Source: Pinus tabuliformis (Eukaryota > Streptophyta > Pinopsida > Pinales > Pinaceae). Taken from it: 64,000 nucleotides of DNA. Below are positions 1-10,173 of this stretch, one piece after another. The DNA lies in contig CM062817.1 in the NCBI GenBank assembly GCA_031772625.1, forward strand, positions 891,732,184 to 891,796,183, written 5' to 3'. The position numbers were made by a program, and so were the translations under genes. The notes beneath the pieces were generated by a model. That model did no database searches. It was not told the DNA's origin and saw only the letters and a list, made by a program, of their open reading frames with translations. The number at the start of each line of letters is the position of its first letter. The first letter of the stretch is position 1.

Positions 1-652
1 TGAATGGGAATGATTTCAAATTCTAATCATTAATGGTGTAGTCATAAGTTCTACACATGACAAAAAATTCAAACAAGAAAGTATCTGGATCTTCTGAGGT
101 TAGGCCATGGAAGTGAAGAAGAGCAGAGGGGCTTATGTTCTTCATATTTGCATCCCCATTGGTTTCTCTAATGGGAAAATCACCCTCAAGTATTTCTTTA
201 TGTCCCCTTTCATTTATATTTTCAGCCATTAGGTCAGTTGGAATGGGTTCTTCTTCTTCTTCCCCTATAGGCTCTTCAAAAATCTCAGGTTGCTCACCAA
301 AGGGGTCCTCTAGTTCACAACCACCGAAGAAGAGGGAAGGTTGGCTGTTGGAAGTGGAGGGGGTATTTGGTAGAAATTTTCCTAAGTTATCCATTTTCCT
401 AAGAGGCACGAAAGAAGTTTTTTGTTTTTGTTCTTTTTTTCAAGCTGTAAGACTAATTGAAAAATAAAAAAGACAACTGAATTGAAAGTAACTGCTTAAT
501 GAAATCACTTGCAGAATGGAAAGAAAATAAAATCAAGTTACAACTATCTTGTAGAAATGAGACTAATAGCAGAATGAAATAGATAAGAAACGGAAGAAAG
601 AAAGAAAAAATCACATCTAATCAGACACGTCCTCGGTAATGACGCCAAAAGG
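1..652 (-). pseudogene. Gyp1: leader and gag start of an Athila-like gypsy element
   Basis: The first part of a minus-strand Ty3/gypsy gag gene, running off the left edge. The reading frame at 409-23 has an acidic N-terminal region followed by the conserved gypsy gag stretch around HFHGLTSEDPDTFLFEF. The same stretch recurs in the Gyp2 gag near 20,750-20,960. Bases 410-650 are the untranslated leader between the primer-binding site and gag. Gag would form the structural shell of the particle. The element is an old fossil; only its start is in view, so its overall state cannot be judged. Confidence 0.8.
631..650 (-). other. Primer-binding site of Gyp1
   Basis: Read on the minus strand this is TTTTGGCGTCATTACCGAGG, two bases after the end of LTR-A. 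It resembles the TGGCGCC(G)TTGCC-type site of Athila/Tat elements, usually matched to tRNA-Asp (family knowledge). It fixes the orientation and shows that LTR-A acts as a 5' LTR for the gag to its left. Confidence 0.75.
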
Positions 653-2715
653 TGATGAGAACTAGTATTGTAGCAAGAATGATGCAACTCCTGGGGCTAC
701 CAATTGTACTTCATTAACCCGGGGTTCTTACGAACTTGGAGGTGACAATGCTATATACATAAATAAATGCAATGGGTCCATTCTTTTATCATTGCTGATG
801 TGGGTGATAGACCACTAGGGTTTTGTAAAGCATTCTTCTATTGATTTAAAAGAAGTTTGATTACCAATTGAGAAAGGAGAATTTTACCATAATCGAGAGA
901 ATTGAAATGCTATCTATTGTAGTAAAGAAGGAATAAAATAGATGCTTAAAACACACCACTCATCTAGCTATTTGTTAAGATACCTTTCTTCAAAATAATT
1001 CTAAGTTAACACATGTGAAACCCTAACTAACCTAAGCATGCAATCTGATCTAAACAAACACTTAGCTGCTGTGCATATGAATAAGAATAAAAACCTTTTT
1101 CTTTTTGTCTTTTTGTAAAAAATTCTTGATATTATGGCAGGTGGGTTAGGTGTGGAGAGAGATGGTTGTGACGGGTCAGATGGCTTGGGAGTCAAGCAAG
1201 GGTCTTCTCCTATCTTTCGTGATGCATTGCTCACAAATCGGCCTCAAAACAGGCACTACACGTCATCCTACAGGATGTCCTAATTCACCTACACGATCCC
1301 ATGTATTCCTACAGGAACAAGACAACATCATGAGGAGTGATTTGGGTAGTGGTTTAAGGCTTAGGGAAGGTGAGTGATGGAAGGAATAAGGCAAGGAAGT
1401 GGTTAGGACTCCCTTAGAACTCAAACTAAAGTTTGTATGATGGTTGGATTTGCTCAACAAGCATGGCAAGTTGTCCTTATGAAATGATAACTCAGATTAT
1501 TGACTTAGTGGATTTTGGTGATCATGGAGGGATGAGGTTAGGCTGAGGTTTCTGATATGAGGTCTTCCTGCACTATTGAAACTCCTGCAATATACACATC
1601 ACTGTTGGCATTTACCCATAAATAATGTCAAAACAAGGAAGGTTTCCAAGAACATAAGAAAACAAAATTTCATCATTAATTTGCCTAGTTGATGCATGGA
1701 AATAATTGTAGCCTATTTTGAACACACCATGAAATCTAATATAAATCCCAAGATATAAGGAATGAAAACTGCAATCTATCTTTGAAAACTAAAAGATGCT
1801 GACCTAATTAACAAAAAAACCCTAAATTTCATAAGAAACCATAATTCTGTCTTTTTGGCTGACTGAGAGTTCTCCCTCAAAACGGAGGAATGAGGCAAGA
1901 CCCACATGTTATCAGCCTTTTTGGTATTTATTTCTCTCTAAAGCTACTGTAAAAGCTATGCACAAATGGAAGCAAACTAATCAAATTCACGAATACTTGT
2001 AATTTAACAATGCCACAATCAATTCAACAAGTAATCTATGAAGTAACATAAGCCTACAAATACAGTAAGAGGAACCTCTACTACTAGGGTTGGGCCCTAA
2101 CCCAAGAGCTTCAGGCCTCTGATTCAACTTAATGCTGGATCAAGGGAATGCTCATCTTCATTAACATATCAAAAAAATACATAACAATGTTTTGTTACAA
2201 TCCTTCAACTCGAAAGTTCCTAGTTATCTTGCATAAAAAATCTGAATCCTAATGAGGCTCTAGGCATTCTTATTTATACAACTGAATTTGCCAACAACTC
2301 CCTTAAATCTAGGGATGCTTGGCTCCGAATATCAAGATAAACTGGTTCTTAACTATCACCAGCTCGACTACCAATGATCCTCATGAATCGACTGCCTGCA
2401 ACTTCGAGTTAGTGTGATTTGATTGAGGGATCTTCGAATGAGTGAGGATTTAATGAGGAAGATCCATCTCCTATAATCTCTCCTTCTTGTCACATTCAAG
2501 TTCTTGCACCTTAATTAGCCATAGTTTGCCACAATTTTGTCCCAAAAACCTGCAATCAATGTACATTAGAACACTAGACATAACATCTTACTTTTACTCA
2601 TCTCATTAAGCAAAATATAATTAAAACATGCAAGGAATTATGAGAAGAATTTATTTTAATAGCTTGGAAGTGTATTAAGGTCCATATATTTAGCCAATGA
2701 TGAGCCTCATCATCA
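653..2715 (-). repeat. LTR-A (gypsy), 2,063 bp
   Basis: Long terminal repeat in minus orientation, starting TGATGATGAGGCTCATCA at 2,715 and ending ACTAGTTCTCATCA at 653, so the ends are TG...CA. It aligns along its length with LTR-B (20,963-24,974, outside the solo-LTR insertion) at about 90% by eye, and more distantly with LTR-C. It is flanked by a polypurine tract and ORF3 on one side and by a primer site and gag on the other, so it is shared by two elements. No coding content. Confidence 0.88.
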
Positions 2716-2731
2716 CCCCCCTACTGAAAGT
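2716..2731 (-). other. Polypurine tract before LTR-A
   Basis: On the minus strand this reads CACTTTCAGTAGGGGG and directly precedes the LTR-A start TGATGATG. This is the expected position of the plus-strand primer at the 3' end of a gypsy element. The equivalent AGCAGGGGG precedes LTR-C at 26,785. Confidence 0.75.
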
Positions 2732-2752
2732 GTTGCTCATCCTCTGAGCAGC

Positions 2753-3959
2753 TCAATCTATGTGCATGTCTTTCATTTCTTTGGTGGCTTCTTTGACATC
2801 CCATGCTTCTGTTGTAGTCTCTTCTTCATGTGAATAAAATCCTGCCTTCCTCTCTATCTCTTCCCACTTCTTTCTTTCTTCTTCTTCCTTCCTTCCAACA
2901 TTCCCAAAAGCAATGGTGGACTGAGCCTCAAGCCAATCCAATTGACTTTGAGCCTTTCTAGAGCCTGCTTATACATGGGGGTTCTATTTAGTGCCTCTCT
3001 CATTCTATCAGGAGAATGATATTCTCTGATTTTTAGGCTGTAAGGCAGGGTGTTCCATCTCCTTTGGAAAGCCTGGATGCTGTCATATCCTAGAAATATG
3101 ACCATGTCATCAAAGTGCGTGACTGCCTTCTCTTGTACAACAAGGTACCTTGGTGCAAGCTTGGGATCATTTGCAATGAGGTTGTGGGTGTTGATGAGAA
3201 CCATTTGGTTAGATTGTTCTTCTCTGATCATAAGGGGTTTTGTCTCTTCTTTTTCCATTAAATGTTTCATCTTTGTAGCTCTTGCCTCCTCATGTTTCAC
3301 CCATGATGCTAAAGCCATCAATTGCAAGTCCCCTAGCTTGGGATTTGTGTCCCACACATTTAAATTTTTCAAGCCTAAATTGTGTAGGTAAAACTCAGAT
3401 ATTTTTGCTCTATCTTCCAAGGTGCTTTTATCACAGAGATCAATGAATTGTCTATAGTCTTGGAAGGGCATAGTTCCTCTTTGTGCTAGGGTATTTAGTT
3501 GGAATTGTATCCATTTCTCCTTGAGGTACAAGGCATAAGACATTGTTGGCATCCTGCACTGGATTTCCTCCATGGAAGAACTGGCCATAGTTTCCAATTG
3601 GATTTCTCTTTCTTGTAGTTGTCCTTTTAGCCATGCCTTCTCAACCTCCAACTGAGATTTCATCATTCCTCCTCTGTCCCTTATGCTGCTCAGTTCTTTG
3701 CCCATCTCTTGCAATTTCTCCTCCATGTGGCCTATATCCTCGACCCCTTTTGATTTGGCGATTTCCATCCACCCGTGTGTCCTTTCCCTTTCTTTTTTAA
3801 GTTCCAAGAATAGGGGAATGAAAAACTTCTGTGGTATCATCCTTACTTCTTCAATGAACTTGTAGTAGGAGCTGAGGTTTGGTTGTGGGCTAAGTTCTTC
3901 CAGTTCTTGGCTTTCTCCCTTTGTTTCTTGTTTAGACATTCCTTCCTGGTCTCTTTTCT
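2753..3959 (-). pseudogene. Gyp2 ORF3 region, coiled-coil part
   Basis: A 361-codon open frame (3,939-2,854) plus a further frame reaching 2,753, just upstream of the polypurine tract. The protein is hydrophilic, with a charged heptad-like coiled-coil segment at about residues 60-125 and a motif near the front, LSPQPNLSSYYKF, that recurs at the same place in the Gyp3 copy (24,975-26,757). I recognise no enzyme motif and no signal peptide or membrane helix. Position between pol and the 3' LTR is where Athila-type elements keep an env-like ORF; whether this protein does that job is unknown. It is a fossil coding region, not a host gene. Confidence 0.65.
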
Positions 3960-4674
3960 ATGTTTCCTGTAGGTTTGACAGAGTTTTGGACGTACCAATG
4001 GTTTTGTGCATGGTTTTCACATATGGTTTTGGGCGCGACGGTTTTTGGTCCATGGTATTGGCTGCTTCGGCATGTATACATATGTATTGTAGCATTGAAA
4101 GGAACATAATGAAAAATCAATTCGGTAGTCTCAGTTTTGGGATTTAGGGGAAAATCTCTGTGCATATGTGTTTTATGTGTTATGCTCTCGCATTGTTTAT
4201 TTTCCGTTCTTAGAATTCGTATGCAGGTAATTTATTTACGGTGTTAAAACCTACATTTGGTATCGGAGCTATTTTTGTTCAAGGGGATGCCTTTGTTGCT
4301 GAGGGGTTTCACTCGGGCTTGTGGTAGACCCTATTCAGTGGGAGATCTGCGGGATTGATTCTCATGGTGAAAGAAGATGGTGAGCAGTGGAAAGATAGAG
4401 ATTAAGAAATTTAATGGTCAGAGTTTTTAGTTGTGGAAGCTCAAGATGGAGGATCTGTTGGTGGATAAAGATCAATGGATTGCGACAAATTCGGGTACTA
4501 AACCAACGAGAGTGTCCAATGAAGAATGGAAGAATTTGGATCAGAAGGAAAAGAGCACAATACTATTGTGTGTCTCAGATTCAGTATTGTAGAATGTATC
4601 AGGGGAAGCTATGGGGAAAGATTTGCGGGACAAGTTAGGGACTTTGTACCAATCTAAGTCTCTGGTGAATAAAC
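3960..4674 (+). mobile_element. CopW: 5' end of a Tork-like copia element (LTR + gag start)
   Basis: A plus-strand LTR (about 3,960-4,255, ending GTTAAAACCTACA) is followed by an initiator-Met primer site TTTGGTATCGGAGC (4,256-4,269) and the start of gag from the ATG at 4,377. Gag matches the Tork/Tnt1-type N-terminus (MEDLLVDKDQW) also seen in CopX. The piece abuts the opposed LTR of CopX at 4,675. It is a broken partial copy of the same family as CopX. Confidence 0.75.
4042..4062 (+). promoter_or_regulatory. GGTCCATGGTATTGG motif in the CopW LTR
   Basis: TTTTGGTCCATGGTATTGGC lies in the U3 part of the CopW LTR, just before the TATA-like region around 4,075. The same motif sits upstream of the TATA box in the CopX LTR, in both CopF LTRs and, diverged, in the solo LTR at 22,121-24,043. 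Confidence 0.4.
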
Positions 4675-4973
4675 TGTAGGTTTTAACCCTGTATAGAAAT
4701 TACCCGCATACGAATTCTAAAACACAAAAAATAAACAATGCGAGAGCATAACACATAATATACATATACACAAAGATTTTCCCCTAGATCCCAAAACTAA
4801 GACTACCATCTTGATTTTTCATTATATTCCCTTCAATGTTACAATACATATTTATACATGCCGAAGCATCCAATACCATGGACCAAAAACCATCACATCC
4901 AAAACCATGGACCAAAAACCATAGGTAGGTTCGCCCAACCTAATATAGGGTCCAAAAAATAACACAACAAAAC
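4675..4973 (-). repeat. CopX 3' LTR (299 bp)
   Basis: On the minus strand it begins TGTTTTGTTGTG at 4,973 and ends GGTTAAAACCTACA at 4,675 (TG...CA). A TATA-like TATAAATATG lies at about 4,849-4,857, with two copies of the CCATGGACCAAAAACCAT motif just upstream of it in transcription order (4,878-4,924). Confidence 0.85.
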
Positions 4974-5023
4974 ATTCTCCCACTTGTTTTTTTCTTTCCA
5001 TAGGGGGCCACAGGAGAGCTTAG

Positions 5024-8000
5024 TCATTTTTCCAGCCCTGAAACACCCATTATTTCTCTACACCAGGAGAACTTCTCAGAGCTCACATATTTTGTCAATG
5101 CATCTGCAGTATTCTTCAAAGTGTCCACCTTTACCAGCAACACCTTTTTTTCTTCTATCATATCCCTCACAAAGTGATATTGAACATCAATGTGCTTTGT
5201 ATTTGAATGATAAGCAGGGTTCTTTGCCAATAAAATTGCAGTTTGGCTGTCACAGTCTATCCTTACAGCTCCATGTACTAACCCAATACTTGAACACAAT
5301 CTCTGCAACCAAACTACTTCCTTGCTTGCATGTGTGGCTGCCATGTATTCTCCCTCTGTAGTTGATAGTGCCACTACAGATTGTTTCTTACTCATCCAAC
5401 TAACTGCACCTCCAAATAGGTTAAACACATATCCACTTGTAGATCTTCTCCGATCCAAATCTCCAGCCTAGTCTGCATCAACAAGGCCACATATATACAA
5501 AACTCTGTCCAGTCCTGGTATTCCTTGGTAGCGCAAACCATAATCACTAGTGCCATGCAAATACCTGAAAACTTGATTCACTATTGTCCAATGCTCCTTC
5601 CCTCGTTTTTACATAAACCTGCTCAATACTCCCACTGCATGTGAAATGTCTGGTCTAGTATAGACCGTTGCATACATTAGGCTACCGACTGCACTTGCAT
5701 ATGGAACACGGGACATATCCTCTTCCTCTTCTTGTGTCTTGGGACACTATTCAACAGATAACTTTAAACCTATAGGAATAGGAACCTTCACCGGTTTACT
5801 ATCCTGCATATTAAACCTTTGCAGTATTGTCTCGACATACTTCCTCTAGTTTAACCAGAGCTTCCTCTTTGCCCAATCTCTTTTAATTTCCATGCCCAAA
5901 ATATAGTTTGCAGCACCAAGATATTTCATGTCGAATTTGGAGGACAATTGGGTCTTCAAGTCCTGGATAATTTCTTTGTCATTTCCAATCAGCAACATAT
6001 CATCCACATACAAGACCAGATAAATAAAACGGTCACAAATTAATTTAAAATACACATAGTGATCTGCTTTGATTTTGGTGAAGCCAAATCCCCTTATAAA
6101 TGTATCAAATTTCTGATACCACATCCTTGGTGACTATTTTAACCCATACAAAGACTTCTTTAACTTGCATACTAGTTATTTATTACCCTTCACCGCAAAG
6201 CCTTCAGTTTGCTTCATGTAGATCTCCTCTTCCAGATCCCCGTGAAGAAATGATGTCTTCACATCCATATGTTCTACCTCAAAATCAAAAGAAGCAGCAA
6301 CAGATAAAAGTAATCTAATAGAAGTTACCTTGGCAACAGGAGAAAAAATATCACCAAAATCAATTCCTGGCACCTGGGAATAACCTTTTGCTACCAACCG
6401 AGCTTTGTATTTCTCCACCTTTCCTTCTGCATTTGTCTTGTTCTTGAACACCCATTTGCTGCCAATGGGTTTCCTTCTAGCCGGAAACTCCACCAGATCC
6501 CAAGCCTCATTTTTGTGCAAAGATTCCGTTTCATCAACCATGGCCTCTTTCCAGAGTTTTCCATCTTTTGAATCTACTGCTTCCTTCACAATTATGGGAT
6601 CATCATCAGTAATGGATAAAGAAAAATTTGAATAGAAAGTAGATGGACTATACCTTTCTCGCTGCCTTCTTTCTTGAACTGATCTTCTTACACCTGGAGT
6701 TTGTGGCTCTTCATCTTCTGATTCCTCCTTTGCTGTAGAGTCTGATTCTTCCTCCTTTAGCTCAAACTCTATCTTCTCAGGTTCCTTTGGTTGGACTTCA
6801 TGTTTAATAACATCTTTCACCTCTCTGAACACCACATCTCGGCTGTACACAACCTTCCTTGATGCTTGGTTCCAAAGCTTATAACCCTTTAAACCATCCT
6901 TATTCCCAATAAAGATGCACTTTTCAGATTTAATATCCAACTTGGTTCATTTCTCCTTTGGAACATGTACATATGCATCACATCCAAATACCCTTAGATG
7001 TGAAAGAGAGGGTTTCTTACCAGTCCATACCTCTTGTGGAGTCTTATCCTCCAACGTTGATGAAGGTGATCTGTTGACTAGGTAACATGTTGTCTCCACC
7101 ACCTCTACCCAGAATTCTTGTCCTAACCCAACACCACTGAGCATGCTTCTTGCCCTTTCCATCAATGTCTTGTTCATTCTTTCTGCAACTCCATTTTGCT
7201 GAGGTGTATATGGATTAGTCTTCTACTATTCTATACCACACTTCTTATAGAATTATTCAAATTCCTTACTGCAAAACTCTCCACCGTTATCTGTCCTCAA
7301 CACCTTTATCTTCTTCTCTGTCTGGTTTTCCACCAGAGCCTTAAATTCTTTAAACCTGTCAATGACTTCATATTTCTTCTTAAGGAAATATATCCATTTA
7401 TTCCTTGAGAAGTCATCTATAAATGATACATAATACACAAACTTACCCAGTGATGGAACCTTCACAGGTCCAAACTCATCACTGTGCACAAGCTCTAATA
7501 TATGTTTCACCCTCTTACCACCAGAGGGGAAACTCACCCGGTTTCGCTTCCCATACACAAAATTTTCACAAAAATCAAAATCTAGAGAGCTATTACTCAT
7601 ACCTTCTACCATACCTTTACCATGAAGTATTCGAAGGCCCTTCTCTCCAATATGTCCAAGCTTTTGATGCCACATCATAGTCTTCTCTCTAGAGACCACT
7701 AGATTTTCTGCTCCACTTTCAGGAACCACAGAACTATTGCACCCATCAACAACAGTGCTACCTTGCAGCTTGTACAAAGTTCCAATTCGAACTCCACAGA
7801 TCAATACCAGTGCCCCCCAAACCATTTTGCAGGTATCCTTCTCGAACACTGATTTTACACCTGCATCATCTAGCTTGCTTACAGAAATTAATGTAGGAAT
7901 ATGCAGAACACCCAGAAGTGTTCTAACCTTTCCACCTTGCAGCTTCAACTTTAATTTTTCGTGACCAACAATTCTAGCCTTCCTGTCATCCCCCAAGAAG

Positions 8001-8945
8001 ACATCACCACCATCATATTTCTCATACTCACAGAACCACTCTCTATGGGGAGTGAAGTAAAGGATGCACCCAAGTCAATCAACCATGCCTCATGATCTAC
8101 ATGTGTACTTGAAGAAGCCAAGTACACATCCCCACCTTCATTTGAGTTGGTTTTCGTCTTTTCAGAAGGAGCATCATCAGATCCCTTTCCTTTATTAGGA
8201 CCTTTAGATTTACAACCCCTTTTGTAGTGCCCTTTCTTGCCACATTTCCAACGCACCACCTTTACAGGTTTTCCTGGAGATTTAGATCTCCCTCTAGATT
8301 TAGATCTCCCACTCGATGACTTATTTTTGTTTATGTTCTAGGACCATCCTAATACAGATAAGGCATCACCATTCTGGCTCTCCATATTTTTCCGTCTCAT
8401 CTCCTCCGTCAGCAAGGATAAGACTATTTCATCAAACTGCAAGGCAGTTGCATTGCTACCTATTGCAATAACCAGACTATCCCATGAATCTGGTAGAGAA
8501 CACAACAAACTGATGCACTTATCTTCATCTGAAATTTTAATATCAACATATGCTAACTGACTTACCACAGTATTAAATGCGTTCAGAGGCTCTATCACCG
8601 AGTCTCCATCTTTCATCCTTAGGTTATACAACTTTTTCTATAGGAACAATTTATTCACCAGAGACTTAGATTGGTACAAAGTCCCTAACTTGTCCCACAA
8701 AGCCTTTGCCATAGCTTCCCCTAATACATTCAAAAATATTGAATCTAAGACACACAATCGTATTGTGCTCTTTGCCTTTCGATCCAACTTCTTCCATTCT
8801 TCATTGGACACTTCCGTTGGTTTATTACCCAGATCTACAACGATCCACTGATCTTTATCCACCAACAGATCCTCCATCTTGAGTTTCCACAACTCAAAAC
8901 TCTGACCATTAAATTTCTCAATCTCTATCTTTCCACTGATTTCCG
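5024..8945 (-). pseudogene. CopX gag-pol
   Basis: Open stretches on the minus strand give, in order: gag (8,892-8,338), zinc knuckle WKCGKKGHYKRGC (about 8,250), protease and pre-integrase (7,996 down, with MWHQKLGHIGEKG), integrase (7,500-6,950, with the LVHSDEFGPV core start and the NGGEF region), RT (6,700-5,850, with FLHGDLEEEIYM and YVDDMLLIG) and RNase H (5,458-5,024, with the EYMAATHA region). The gag is of the Tnt1/Tork type. The region is a fossil, spread over several frames with multiple breaks; it is not functional as it stands. Confidence 0.85.
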
Positions 8946-9052
8946 TCTTCTTTCACCACCAGAATCAATCTCGTAGATCTCCCACTGAACAGGGTCTACC
9001 ATACGCTCGAGCAAAACTCCTCCGCAACAAAGGCATCCCCTTGAAGCCAAAA

Positions 9053-9068
9053 CAACTCTGATACCAAA
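9053..9068 (-). other. CopX primer-binding site
   Basis: On the minus strand it reads TTTGGTATCAGAGTTG directly after the 5' LTR end. The TGGTATCAGAG core is the usual copia initiator-Met tRNA primer site. Confidence 0.8.
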
Positions 9069-9278
9069 TGTAGGTTTTAACCCCGTACAAAATTACCTGC
9101 ATACGAATTCTAAAACATAGAAAATAAACAATGCGAGAGAATAACACATAAAACACATATACACAGAGATTTTCCCCTGGATCCCAAAACCAGGACTACC
9201 AACTTGATTTTTCATTATATTCCTTTCAATGTTATAATACATATTTATACATGCCAAAGAATCCAATACCATGGACCG
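9069..9278 (-). repeat. CopX 5' LTR
   Basis: Matches the 3' LTR at 4,675 from the TGTAGGTTTTAACC end inward at about 90% by eye. It meets Gyp2 ORF3 sequence near 9,278. Confidence 0.75.
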
Positions 9279-10173
9279 ACCCTTGGTGATCCTTCTTCCT
9301 CTCTGTATTGAGTTGTAGACCTCTGTCCTGTTTCCTCTTTTCCATTTTCTTTCTTATCCTCTTCTTTGTCTCCACCTTCCTCTTCTTCTTCTTCTTCTTC
9401 TTCTTCTATTCTTCACTCCGTTCGTCTATTTCTTCTTTTGCTTCATCCTTTGTCTCATCCTCTTTTTCCTCCTTTGTTTCTTGTTTAATATCCTCCTCCG
9501 TTTCTTCTCCTTTCTCCTCTTCTATTTATTCTTCTTCCTCACTAGTAGTAGGGCTTCTGTCATATTCAATAGCTTGAACTGCTCCTTCTACCTGCATGTC
9601 TGTAAATGTTGTCCATGCGATAAGGAGTCTTAAGTTTTGTAGAGCATCTTCAAGGGTGAGTTTGATCAACCCACGATGGGCTAGTTGTTGATGTTTTACC
9701 TCCTGAACTTTGATGCTAATGTCTATCATTGATTGTAGAAGAAAATAGGGTATACTCAATCTATTTTAAGGAGGTGTGTTCTCTCCAAATCTCAGTTCTT
9801 GGAGGAGTCTGAAGTGGTATCCATACACTACATTGTATCTCCCTTCACATGAAATGTATTTAATGAGGTGGAAACTAAATTCATTCCAAGGGTATGGAAT
9901 TCGCTCCCTTCTAACCCTATTTTTATCCTTTATTATCTCTTCCCCTTCTAAAAAGAAGTTTTTCTTTGCAAGGGTGTTGTTACCTTTGTCTTCTTTTCTC
10001 CATGGTAACCCTAAAGGGAGTATAGTGATTCTGCTTATAACTTCATGGGTAATTACTATTGATAAACCTTTCACCACAACAGTGGCATTGTTCCTAGTGA
10101 GGGGTATGAGTGAGAGGGAAAATTCTCTCGCCACATCATCCTCATATACTCTCCTCCTCTCAAAGAACCCCAT
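9279..10173 (-). pseudogene. Gyp2 ORF3 region, CEGRY-domain part
   Basis: A 135-codon frame (10,173-9,766) and a 77-codon frame (9,759-9,526) on the minus strand, then a strongly acidic, low-complexity stretch to 9,279 that contains a (TTC)n run on the plus strand. The first frame carries SCEGRYNVVYGYHFRLL near its end, closely like TCEGRYNKVYSYHFKLL in the 518-codon gene of element N. It lies downstream of integrase in the same sense, the env-like position of Athila elements. I cannot name the fold; similarity to the Pfam group called putative plant transposon protein is a guess to test. Fossil, broken. Confidence 0.65.

Larger units (their letters stand above)
4675..9278 (-). mobile_element. 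CopX: Tork-like Ty1/copia retrotransposon
   Basis: Minus-strand copia element with the order 5' LTR (9,278-9,069), initiator-Met primer site, gag, protease, integrase, RT, RNase H (8,945-5,024) and 3' LTR (4,973-4,675). The LTRs are about 90% identical over their shared part by eye, so it is old. It carries all domains but is broken, with roughly half a dozen breaks. It meets the oppositely oriented CopW at 4,675 and the Gyp2 ORF3 at 9,278. No clean target duplication is visible. Confidence 0.85.

Noticed and set aside
2854-3939. 361-codon ORF as a host gene
   Set aside because: A second copy next to a gypsy LTR (24,975-26,757), in the same position before a polypurine tract, shows it is part of the gypsy element.
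9376-9415. (TTC)n run as a separate microsatellite locus
   Set aside because: It is the acidic, low-complexity part of Gyp2 ORF3 read on the other strand.
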